This document shows, piece after piece, positions 57,549 to 64,000 of a stretch of 64,000 nucleotides of DNA; the stretch's first letter is position 1, and the number at the start of each line of letters is the position of its first letter. Where the stretch lies: positions 5,828,001 to 5,892,000 of the forward strand of contig NZ_CP107852.1 of the NCBI RefSeq assembly GCF_036346875.1, in the 5' to 3' direction. The notes beneath the pieces were generated by a model. That model was not told the origin of the DNA, searched no databases, and saw only the letters and a program-made list of their open reading frames with translations. The DNA is from Nocardia sp. NBC_00508 (GTDB lineage Bacteria > Actinomycetota > Actinomycetes > Mycobacteriales > Mycobacteriaceae). Made by a program: the position numbers and the translations under genes.

Positions 57549-58370
57549 ATGGCTAATCCGTTCGTCAAGGCCTGGAAGTACCTGATGGCCCTCTTCGACG
57601 CCAAGATCGAGGAGCACGCGGATCCGAAGGTCCAGATTCAGCAGGCTATCGAGGAAGCCCAGCGCCAGCACCAGGCCCTTTCGCAGCAGGCCGCGTCGGT
57701 CATCGGCAATCAGCGCCAGCTGGAGATGAAGCTGAACCGGCAGCTGGACGAGGTCGAGAAGCTCAACGCCAACGCACGCCAGGCCGTGCTGCTGGCCGAT
57801 CAGGCCAACGCGGCGGGCGACACCGAGAAGGCGATCCAATACACGAACGCGGCCGAAGCGTTCGCCGCGCAGCTGGTCACCGCCGAGCAGTCCGTCGAGG
57901 ACCTGAAGGTCCTGCACGATCAGTCGCTGCAGGCCGCCGCCCAGGCCAAGAAGGCGGTGGAGCAGAACGCGATGCTGCTGCAGCAGAAGGTCGCCGAGCG
58001 CACCAAACTGCTCAGCCAACTGGAACAGGCCAAGATGCAGGAGCAGGTCTCCGCGTCGCTGCAGCAGATGGATTCGACGCTGTCGGCGCCGGGCAGCACG
58101 CCGAGCCTGGACGCGGTGCGCGAGAAGATCGAACGCCGCTACGCCACCGCGCTCGGCTCCGCCGAACTCGCCCAGAACACGGTGCAGGGCCGCATGCTCG
58201 AGGTGCAGCAGGCCAGCATCCAGATGGCCGGGCACAGCAAGCTCGAGCAGATTCGCGCGTCCATGCGCGGCGAGCAGTTGCCCGCCGGTGGCGGCCAGGC
58301 GGCCATCGACCAGGCGCAGCCGAATGCGGCGCAGCCGCAGATGAACAAGGGGCAGGCCGCGCAGCAGTAG
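57549..58370 (+). CDS. pspA: Phage-shock protein A (PspA/35-kDa antigen)
   Basis: 273 aa, starting MANPFVKAWKYLMALFDAKIEEHADPKVQI (amphipathic helix), then a long coiled coil with few breaks to about residue 225 (QQAIEEAQRQHQ, LEMKLNRQLDEVEKLNANARQ, EQAKMQEQV). The C-terminal Gln/Pro/Ala tail is disordered. It is the Rv2744c counterpart. PspA rods bind membranes and protect against leakage under envelope stress, in a four-part system with ClgR and PspM in mycobacteria. Confidence 0.94.
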   Translation: MANPFVKAWKYLMALFDAKIEEHADPKVQIQQAIEEAQRQHQALSQQAASVIGNQRQLEMKLNRQLDEVEKLNANARQAVLLADQANAAGDTEKAIQYTNAAEAFAAQLVTAEQSVEDLKVLHDQSLQAAAQAKKAVEQNAMLLQQKVAERTKLLSQLEQAKMQEQVSASLQQMDSTLSAPGSTPSLDAVREKIERRYATALGSAELAQNTVQGRMLEVQQASIQMAGHSKLEQIRASMRGEQLPAGGGQAAIDQAQPNAAQPQMNKGQAAQQ

Positions 58371-58509
58371 CCCGCGGCCGGACATTCGGCGAGGATGTGT
58401 CGGTGGGGGCTGCTTCACTGAAGGACATGGCGCGGGTACACGACCGGCCGGCCGTCGGCCGGGTCGGGTCCGGGCCTGTCCGATGCGCGCGACCGGTGGG
58501 AGAGATGGC

Positions 58510-58584
58510 ATGAGCGGTCAGGCCTGGAAGCGGCAGCGGAGCGTGACCACGGAAGGCCCCGCTCATGCCGGAACGGGATACAGC
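58510..58584 (+). repeat. MIRU-like 75-bp coding repeat fused to pspM
   Basis: Exactly 75 bp, starting ATGAGCGGTCAGGCC and matching the array at 19703-19987 in the first 50 bases with few changes. It codes MSGQAWKRQRSVTTEG plus nine residues, then runs in frame into the native ATGAGC of pspM at 58585. GGGAGAG lies 6 nt upstream, so translation can start on the repeat. Confidence 0.85.
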
Positions 58585-59475
58585 ATGAGCGGCAGTGCAT
58601 TTCGCGAGCCGCGGCGCGAAACACGGCGCCCGCGTTCGTCCGCGATGATCCGGGCGCAGGCCGCGCTCGCGCCGCAGCCGGGCAGCCTGCCGGACAGCAT
58701 TCGCGAGGTCGGCGAGAACGCACTGGTCGCGGTGCGGCGCTGGGCCGATCCGCGAGAGCGCGAGTTGCGCCGCCGCCGCAGGGCCCGCAGGCGCAGTTTC
58801 CAGCTCGGCACCGTCTCCGGCCTCACCACGGCGGGAACCGTTGGGCTCGTGGTCATTTCGGCGCCGGTCTGGGCCGTGGTAGTGGTCGGCGGCGGCGCGG
58901 TCGCGCTGGTGACCGGCGCCGCGCTGAGCACCCGCCGCTACCTGCGTCTGCGCGGTGCGCCGCTGCCGCACGCGGCGTTCATCCCGCGCAAGCAGCCGCC
59001 GCTGTGGTCGAATGCCCGGCCGCCGATCGTGCGACTGGTGCGGGCGGAGAAGGCATTGCACGAACTCGGCGCGCAGATCGGCCGCTCGAAGCGACTGCCG
59101 CAGGAGGAGTTGGCCGACATGCTGGAGACGGCCGCATCGGGTGCGGCGGCGTTGCACGCGCTCGCTGCCGACATCACGGCGATGGAGCAGGGGCTCGCCG
59201 CGGTCGGGCAGTCGAATTCGCCTGCGGCCGTGGTACTCACCGAGAACCTGCGGCTCACCCTGGGCAGGCTCGATACCGGGGTGGCGGAGTACGAAGAGGT
59301 TGTCGCCGCCGCGGGCCGGATTCTCGCGATCCCGGACAACACCGTGGTGCGGCACAACTTCGACACGATCGTCGCGGATCTCCGGCATGCCTCCGATCGG
59401 CTGGACGGATGGGCTCAGGCCCTTACCGAGGTCGCCGACCGATCGGTGCCCGCGTCGCCGCAACCACCGATCTGA
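58510..59475 (+). CDS. pspM: Membrane stress protein PspM (Rv2743c-like)
   Basis: 321 aa if translated from ATG 58510; 296 aa from the likely original ATG 58585. Basic N-terminus, two transmembrane helices near residues 110-150 (TVSGLTTAGTVGLVVISAPVWAVVVVG), then a long helical cytosolic part. PspM binds PspA and anchors the stress response in mycobacteria. The 25-residue N-terminal addition comes from the 75-bp repeat and is absent from homologues. Confidence 0.85.
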   Translation: MSGQAWKRQRSVTTEGPAHAGTGYSMSGSAFREPRRETRRPRSSAMIRAQAALAPQPGSLPDSIREVGENALVAVRRWADPRERELRRRRRARRRSFQLGTVSGLTTAGTVGLVVISAPVWAVVVVGGGAVALVTGAALSTRRYLRLRGAPLPHAAFIPRKQPPLWSNARPPIVRLVRAEKALHELGAQIGRSKRLPQEELADMLETAASGAAALHALAADITAMEQGLAAVGQSNSPAAVVLTENLRLTLGRLDTGVAEYEEVVAAAGRILAIPDNTVVRHNFDTIVADLRHASDRLDGWAQALTEVADRSVPASPQPPI

Positions 59476-59485
59476 TCGATCCAGC

Positions 59486-59686
59486 TCAGCGCGTCCGGTC
59501 TCGGCCGCGCAGCTCTTCGGCTCTGGCGCGGAACGCCGCACCCACCAGTTCGCGGCTCTCGGCCATGAGGTCGAGCACCTCCCAGGATGCTTTGCGTGCG
59601 GCGGAGCCGACGATTCCCGCAATCGCCGAACCGTGCCGCCGTGCCGCCGCCGCGAGTTCTTGGGCCAGCTCGTTCGTGTGTTCCAT
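59486..59686 (-). CDS. Small hypothetical protein
   Basis: 66 aa, MEHTNELAQELAAAARRHGSAIAGIV then SAARKASWEVLDLMAESRELVGAAFRARAEELRGRDR. One amphipathic or weakly hydrophobic helix and an Arg/Glu-rich tail. No ribosome site of note. It opposes pspM, 10 bp from its stop. Coding status is plausible but not certain. Confidence 0.55.
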   Translation of the reverse strand: MEHTNELAQELAAAARRHGSAIAGIVGSAARKASWEVLDLMAESRELVGAAFRARAEELRGRDRTR

Positions 59687-59928
59687 CAGGTCCCGACCGT
59701 CACAGGAGATTCAGTGCATGACTGTGTGCTGGATAGGGTATCTGCATCGTTGAATGTTCCCTTCCTTCGCGCCGTTCGAGGCCAGTGTGCAGTAGAGATC
59801 AGAGTACATCCGTGCACTGAGTTGGGGTATCGGCCGGGCGGTCGGCATGCCGGAGGCGTCTGGCCAGCGGAATTGCGCGCGTCGGCAAGGGAATTGACCA
59901 GCTCGGGCATGCTGCCTCGAACAATCGG

Positions 59929-59934
59929 TAGGCT
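59929..59934 (+). promoter_or_regulatory. Putative -10 element for leaderless mRNA
   Basis: TAGGCT ends 6 nt before ATG 59941 of the PAP2-DAGK gene. Confidence 0.5.
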
Positions 59935-59940
59935 TCGGCG

Positions 59941-61479
59941 ATGCGGCTTCTCCCGACTCGCGGACGCGACGGTGGGCATGTCGCCGGTATCGCGTACGGC
60001 TTTGATCGCTGGTTGGTCGAGCACAGCGCGCGCGTCCGGCCGACGCCCGCGGACCGGGTGCTGAAAGGGTTGAGCGGCGCGGCCGACAAGAACCGCCTGT
60101 GGATCGCGCTCGGCGCGGTCCTGTTCGTCGCCGGGGACCGCTCGACTCGGCGGGGCGCGGTGCGTGGTCTGCTCGCGTTGGGAATCGCCAGCGGTGTGGC
60201 CAACGGCATCGCCAAGCCGCTGTTCCCGCGTCGCCGTCCTCCTGACGAATCCGTTCCGTTCGTGCGCAGGCTGGTCGCTCCGCCGGTGTCGTCGTCGTTC
60301 CCGTCGGGGCATTCGGCCTCGGCCGCCGCGTTCACGGCGGGGCTGGCGCTGGAATCACCTGCGGCGGGCGCTGTGGTGGCCCCGATCGCCGCCGCGGTCG
60401 GCTATTCGCGGGTGCACATCGGCGTGCACTGGCCATCCGACGTAGTGGCGGGTGCGTTGTTCGGTGCCGCGGTCGCGCTGGTCACCCGGCGGTGGTGGGC
60501 TGTTCGTGACGACGAACCCGCCACAGTCGGCCCGGCCGAACACATCGACGCTCTACCGCGCGGCGCCGGATTGCTGCTGATCGGCAACCCGCAGGCGGGC
60601 GCGGGCGACGACGCGCTCGCCGTCCTGCGCGAGCGACTGCCCGCCGCCGCGGTGCTCGCGATCGGCGGCGCCGACGACCTCGAAGCACGGATCGAGGATC
60701 TGGTACGACGCGGCGACATCGTCGCGCTCGGCGCGGTCGGCGGCGACGGAACGGTATCCACTGTCGCGGCGTACGCGGTGCGCCATCGGTTGCCGCTCGC
60801 GGTTTTCGCGGGCGGCACACTGAACCATTTCGCCAGGGACGCCGGGGTGGAGGATCCCGAGGTGACCTTCGCCGCGCTGGAAGCGGGCGAGGCGGTCCGC
60901 GTCGACGTGGCGGAGGTGCGTTTCGACAACGCCGACGAGCGGATCTTCGTCAACACCGCCAGCCTCGGCGGGTATCCCGATTTCGTCCGCATCCGGGAGC
61001 GTTGGGAGCGCCGCATCGGCAAGTGGCCCGCCGCGGGAATCGCCATGGTGCGCGTGCTGTTCCGCGCCCGGCCGCTGCACATCGCCGTGGACGGCACCAG
61101 CGCCGCGCTGTGGATGCTCTTCGTCGGAAACGGCGCCTACCGACCAGCCGATCAGATCCCGATGTCGCGCCCGCAATTGCGCGGCGGCGCCCTCGACCTT
61201 CGCTACCTCCGGGCGGATGTCCCGCTGTCGCGGCTGCGGCTGATCTCGGCGACGTTCACCGGCACGCTCGGGCGCTCCGCCACTTATGTGCATCGGCGGG
61301 TTTCCCGGCTCGACGTCCGGGTAGCCGAGGAACCGGTCTCGGTGGCGACCGACGGGGAAGTCGACCATCGGGGCAAGGATTTCCGGTTCACGAGCAGGCC
61401 CGCGGGGTTGCTCCTGGTCAAGGGCGAACGCAGTGCGATCGCTGGGGGTGCAGCGGGCGGCGCGGCCAGGTCGCGCTAG
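59941..61479 (+). CDS. PAP2 phosphatase - diacylglycerol kinase fusion protein
   Basis: 512 aa. The N-terminal PAP2 domain (to about residue 185) has helices and the three motifs KPLFPRRRP, SSFPSGHSAS and SRVHIGVHWPSD. The C-terminal part is DAGK_cat: LIGNPQAGAG near 210, the signature GAVGGDGTVS near 265 and FAGGTLNHFARD near 287. The pair joins lipid dephosphorylation to lipid phosphorylation in one polypeptide. Such fusions are common in actinobacteria; substrates are unproven. Membrane-attached by the PAP2 half. Confidence 0.9.
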   Translation: MRLLPTRGRDGGHVAGIAYGFDRWLVEHSARVRPTPADRVLKGLSGAADKNRLWIALGAVLFVAGDRSTRRGAVRGLLALGIASGVANGIAKPLFPRRRPPDESVPFVRRLVAPPVSSSFPSGHSASAAAFTAGLALESPAAGAVVAPIAAAVGYSRVHIGVHWPSDVVAGALFGAAVALVTRRWWAVRDDEPATVGPAEHIDALPRGAGLLLIGNPQAGAGDDALAVLRERLPAAAVLAIGGADDLEARIEDLVRRGDIVALGAVGGDGTVSTVAAYAVRHRLPLAVFAGGTLNHFARDAGVEDPEVTFAALEAGEAVRVDVAEVRFDNADERIFVNTASLGGYPDFVRIRERWERRIGKWPAAGIAMVRVLFRARPLHIAVDGTSAALWMLFVGNGAYRPADQIPMSRPQLRGGALDLRYLRADVPLSRLRLISATFTGTLGRSATYVHRRVSRLDVRVAEEPVSVATDGEVDHRGKDFRFTSRPAGLLLVKGERSAIAGGAAGGAARSR

Positions 61480-61644
61480 GTAGCGCAAAGATTGCTATGC
61501 GGTTGGTACCGCTGCGGGTGTTTGATCGAATTCACCAGTTGATCCGGTTTGATTAGCCGGAACCAGGGTAGTAGCCAATCTGTAGCTGATCGACCCGACC
61601 CGGTGCGGGGGCCGGGACCATGCACTACTGGGCAGGAGCACGTC

Positions 61645-61812
61645 ATGCTCGATGTTTCCCACCGTCAATCGCTGCTCGACGAGGATACCCAGCGGCTGGA
61701 CATCAGCCGCTATCTGGCGTGTGAATCCGCCGATGACCCGGTGCGACAGGCGCGCAGGACTCAGCGCGTCGCCGCCGGACTCGACGTGACCGACCGATCC
61801 ACAAGCGACTGA
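61645..61812 (+). CDS. Small hypothetical protein
   Basis: 55 aa, MLDVSHRQSLLDEDTQRL then DISRYLACESADDPVRQARR. AGGAGC precedes the ATG by 6 nt. Soluble, acidic then basic. It lies just before the PRC-barrel gene in the same direction and may share its stress-linked promoter. No family recognised. Confidence 0.5.
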   Translation: MLDVSHRQSLLDEDTQRLDISRYLACESADDPVRQARRTQRVAAGLDVTDRSTSD

Positions 61813-61891
61813 ACCCCTTTCTCGGTACGCGCGGTGTACGGCCGCGTTCTGTCGGGCTGCGCATCGCACCGAACGAACTGCGGAGGAACCC

Positions 61892-62530
61892 ATGACCGAA
61901 ATGCTGGAAATGCTCATCGGCAGCTCTGTGTACGACCCCGGCGGCGCCAAGATCGGCAAGGTCAAACGGGTCTACGTCGACAACAACTCCGGCTCGCCCA
62001 CCTGGGTCGCGGTATCCACCGGGCTGTTCAGCGCCGACGCCTTGGTTCCGCTGGCCGGAGCCGAGCACCGCGCCGACTCCGGCATCTTGCAGGTGCAGGT
62101 CGAGAAGGACGCGGTGAAAACCGCGCCCCAGTTGGACCACAACGGGCAGATCAGCCCGCAGGCCGAGCAGGAACTGTTCGACCACTATCAGATCGACCCG
62201 GATCAGGCCGCCTGGGACGTCTACGGCAGGCAGCCGCTTCCGGACCAGCCGCCACGTGCCGATGCCGGGATGGTGCGCTCGGAGGAGCGCTGCGATACCG
62301 GCGCGGAGCACGAGGATCTCGGCATGGCGCGGATGCGCACGTACCTGGAGAGCGAAGAGGAGACGCTCCGCATGCCTGCGAGCGGCGACGGGATGCGGAT
62401 TCGGCGTGAACCGATGACCGACCCGTACGCTGTCGACTCGGCCGATCTCGGTACCAAGGAGCCAGAGGCCGTCCCGCATGAAGAGCGGCTCACCGACGAG
62501 ATGTACAACCCCGAGGACCGAATGCGCTGA
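61892..62530 (+). CDS. PRC-barrel domain protein
   Basis: 212 aa. The N-terminal PRC-barrel (residues 5-75) reads EMLIGSSVYDPGGAKIGKVKRVYVDNNSGSPTWVAVSTG. A linker and an acidic C-terminus with EERCDTGAEHEDLGMARMRTYLESEEETLRM follow. PRC-barrels occur in RimM and in small actinobacterial stress proteins. GGAGGAA precedes the ATG. A strong stem-loop follows (62546-62574). Confidence 0.88.
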   Translation: MTEMLEMLIGSSVYDPGGAKIGKVKRVYVDNNSGSPTWVAVSTGLFSADALVPLAGAEHRADSGILQVQVEKDAVKTAPQLDHNGQISPQAEQELFDHYQIDPDQAAWDVYGRQPLPDQPPRADAGMVRSEERCDTGAEHEDLGMARMRTYLESEEETLRMPASGDGMRIRREPMTDPYAVDSADLGTKEPEAVPHEERLTDEMYNPEDRMR

Positions 62531-62545
62531 CCGGCGCACGAAACG

Positions 62546-62574
62546 GCCGCGCCAGGGTGTCACCCGGGCGCGGC
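62546..62574 (+). terminator. Nested stem-loop after the PRC-barrel gene
   Basis: GCCGCGCC (62546-62553) pairs with GGCGCGGC (62567-62574), and inside it GGGTG pairs with CACCC. GC-only stem of about 13 bp, no T-tract. The 247-bp gap to the next gene shows nothing else. Confidence 0.65.
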
Positions 62575-62777
62575 TGATTCGCGCGTGGCCTCCCGTGCCC
62601 GCCCACAGCGGCGCCACGGCATGGCGTGTGACCGGTCGACGGCGCGCAGGCTGATGCTGTGCGCGGCGCGGGTGGGGGTGAACCCTGATTTACACCCCGA
62701 TATCCCGTCTCACCTGCTGATTCCCGCCCGGTCAGGTGTCATGCTCGAAGCGTAAACGGACTTCTGGGAGGCATCAC

Positions 62778-62951
62778 ATGTTGTGGAAGATCATCGGCGT
62801 CGTCGCGGTCGTCTGGATCGCGCTGGCCGTCATCGGTGCGCTGATCAAAGGGCTGTTCCCGATTCTCGTGATCAGCGCGATCGTGTTCGGGTTGTACCTG
62901 CTGTACAAGGCGGTATCGGGCTCGGACAAGTCGACGGTGAGCAAGCTGTAG
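62778..62951 (+). CDS. Small two-helix membrane protein
   Basis: 57 aa. Almost entirely two hydrophobic helices (KIIGVVAVVWIALAVIGALI and LFPILVISAIVFGLYLLYKAV) with a short polar end. GGGAGG precedes the ATG. It resembles small actinobacterial stress-region proteins near PRC-barrel genes; function unknown. The 72-bp gap to the next gene is too short for a separate operon signal. Confidence 0.7.
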   Translation: MLWKIIGVVAVVWIALAVIGALIKGLFPILVISAIVFGLYLLYKAVSGSDKSTVSKL

Positions 62952-63022
62952 CGACAGCGGAGGTCCGTGCGGCGTCCGGTCGGGGGCGTCGCACGGCCGG
63001 TCACCGGGACGGCAGTGCTTGA

Positions 63023-63742
63023 ATGTCTCTCGTGGATCAGGTTCCGGAAGACTGGCGGCGCGGCTTGGTGATCGTCGCGCATCCTGACGATATCGAATAC
63101 GGTGCTGCCGCTGCGGTCGCACGCTGGACCGGGCAGGGCAAGGACATTCGCTATGTGCTGGTGACCAGCGGAGAGGCCGGTATCGCCGGTCTGCAGCCTG
63201 CGGTCGCCGGACCCCTCCGCGAGGCGGAAGAGGTCGCAGGGGCCGAGGTGGTGGGCGTGCGGGAGGTGGAATTCCTCGGCTACCCGGACGGTCGAGTTCA
63301 GGAGAGTCTGGACCTGCGCCGCGACTTGGCCGCCGCGATCCGCAGGCATCGGCCGGAGATGGTGGTGTTGTTCAATTTCGGCGACACCTGGGCGCCCGGC
63401 TACACCAACAGCGCCGATCACCGCGCAGTCGGCCGTGCCGCCTTGGACGCCGTCTCCGATGCGGGCAACGAGTGGATCTTCCCGGACATCGCCGAGTGGA
63501 AACCGTGGTCGGCACGGTGGGCGGCGGTCGTGGGACCGGTCGTCACGCACGCCGTGGACGTCAGCGAGACCCTCGCCCAGGCCGCCGCCTCGCTCGCCGA
63601 ACATCACCGCTACCTCGAGGCCCTGAGCCCCGAGCCGGTCGCCGACCAGGTTCGGGCCGTCGTCGCGCGGGCGACCGGCCCTATCGAGGGCTTCCCCGCC
63701 GAACACGCGGTTGGTTTCGAGCTTTTCTATTTCGGCGGCTGA
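63023..63742 (+). CDS. PIG-L family deacetylase
   Basis: 239 aa. The zinc motif AHPDDIEYG lies near residue 19, a second region is LGYPDGRVQESLDLRRDL near 86, and the His ligand is in NSADHRAVGRAALDAV near 131. The family removes acetyl groups from GlcNAc-inositol (MshB) and other sugars or peptides. It lacks the extended MshB/Mca C-terminus, so the substrate is uncertain. ATG 63023. Confidence 0.9.
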   Translation: MSLVDQVPEDWRRGLVIVAHPDDIEYGAAAAVARWTGQGKDIRYVLVTSGEAGIAGLQPAVAGPLREAEEVAGAEVVGVREVEFLGYPDGRVQESLDLRRDLAAAIRRHRPEMVVLFNFGDTWAPGYTNSADHRAVGRAALDAVSDAGNEWIFPDIAEWKPWSARWAAVVGPVVTHAVDVSETLAQAAASLAEHHRYLEALSPEPVADQVRAVVARATGPIEGFPAEHAVGFELFYFGG

Positions 63743-63865
63743 TCCGCACTGTGCCGTCTTCCGGCGTCGACGTGGTGACAGCACGAGGCATGGATTCGTC
63801 GCGACTCCGGACGCGCCCCGAGATAGGTGCCATCCGCCCCGGTAGCCGTGTGGCAGGCTAGGCGA

Positions 63866-64000
63866 ATGCGAGTAGCCGTCGTCGCAGGACCCGATCCCGG
63901 GCATGCGTTTCCCGCTATCGCGTTGTGCTTGCGGTTTCTGGCCGCCGGTGACGAGCCCGTGCTGTTCACCGGTCCGCGCTGGTTCGAGGCGGCGCTCGCG
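63866..64000 (+). CDS. Glycosyltransferase (MGT/UDP-glycosyl type), N-terminal part only
   Basis: The first 45 codons run to the window edge: MRVAVVAGPDPGHAFPAIAL then CLRFLAAGDEPVLFTGPRWFEAAL. The GHAFP segment with a following helix and the strand VLFTGPRW is typical of macrolide/UDP-glycosyltransferase (GT1) N-termini. The rest is outside the window. The start ATG at 63866 is 123 bp after the PIG-L gene. Confidence 0.7.
   Translation, partial: MRVAVVAGPDPGHAFPAIALCLRFLAAGDEPVLFTGPRWFEAALA

Overview
The window is high-GC actinobacterial chromosome, very probably from Nocardia or a close mycolate-producing relative. Housekeeping genes follow the order of Mycobacterium tuberculosis Rv2838c-Rv2743c: rbfA, nrnA, dinF, pptH, pptT, truB, sirR, ribF, rpsO, pnp, pepR, dapB, an Rv2772c/Rv2771c-like pair, dapA, rnj, ftsK, argA, pgsA3, cinA, clgR, pspA and pspM. 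GTG starts, ATGA/GTGA gene overlaps and leaderless promoters (TANNNT 5-8 nt before the start codon) are frequent.

Layout. 1-5942: translation and RNA genes (DUF503 tail, rbfA, nrnA, truB), a MATE exporter, and pptH/pptT, which in M. tuberculosis have opposing activities. 6000-8654: an AbrB/PIN toxin-antitoxin pair, a TetR/DUF4345 divergon with a perfect 20-bp inverted-repeat operator, and a four-EF-hand calmodulin-like protein. 8970-18257: an accessory catabolic island with a FadR-type GntR regulator, two maleate isomerase/Asp-Glu racemase paralogues, a 2-hydroxyacid dehydrogenase, an amidase, DUF3830, a class III aminotransferase, a succinate-semialdehyde-type dehydrogenase and a tartrate/D-malate-type dehydrogenase. 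Both internal divergent promoters carry an ATTGTYGACAAT palindrome, the likely GntR site. 18496-28056: sirR, a cupin/aminotransferase/calycin-like operon, ribF, rpsO, pnp and pepR. 28198-35692: small regulators, transporters and enzymes, plus tRNA-Gly. 35727-47636: dapB to rnj, interrupted by an IS110-family element, a two-component system with a third membrane partner, an AlkZ-type glycosylase and a HicB-like RHH protein. 47703-64000: secreted proteins, ftsK, two tRNAs (one atypical), TerC, the clgR/psp envelope-stress cluster, a PAP2-DAGK fusion, and the start of a glycosyltransferase.

The most interesting layer lies between genes. Two families of short coding repeats (75 bp and about 81 bp, starting ATGAGC/GTGAGC) sit at gene junctions. 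Each begins on the stop codon of the upstream gene (ATGA or GTGA) and ends on the start codon of the downstream gene, so they encode Arg/Gln-rich linker peptides that keep translational coupling. This is the architecture of mycobacterial MIRU elements, with different sequences. One 75-bp unit is fused in frame to the front of pspM. The IS110 element is inserted exactly at the start of one 81-bp-family unit. Its non-coding end, where IS110-group elements encode a bridge RNA, contains a 10-nt copy of the insertion junction.
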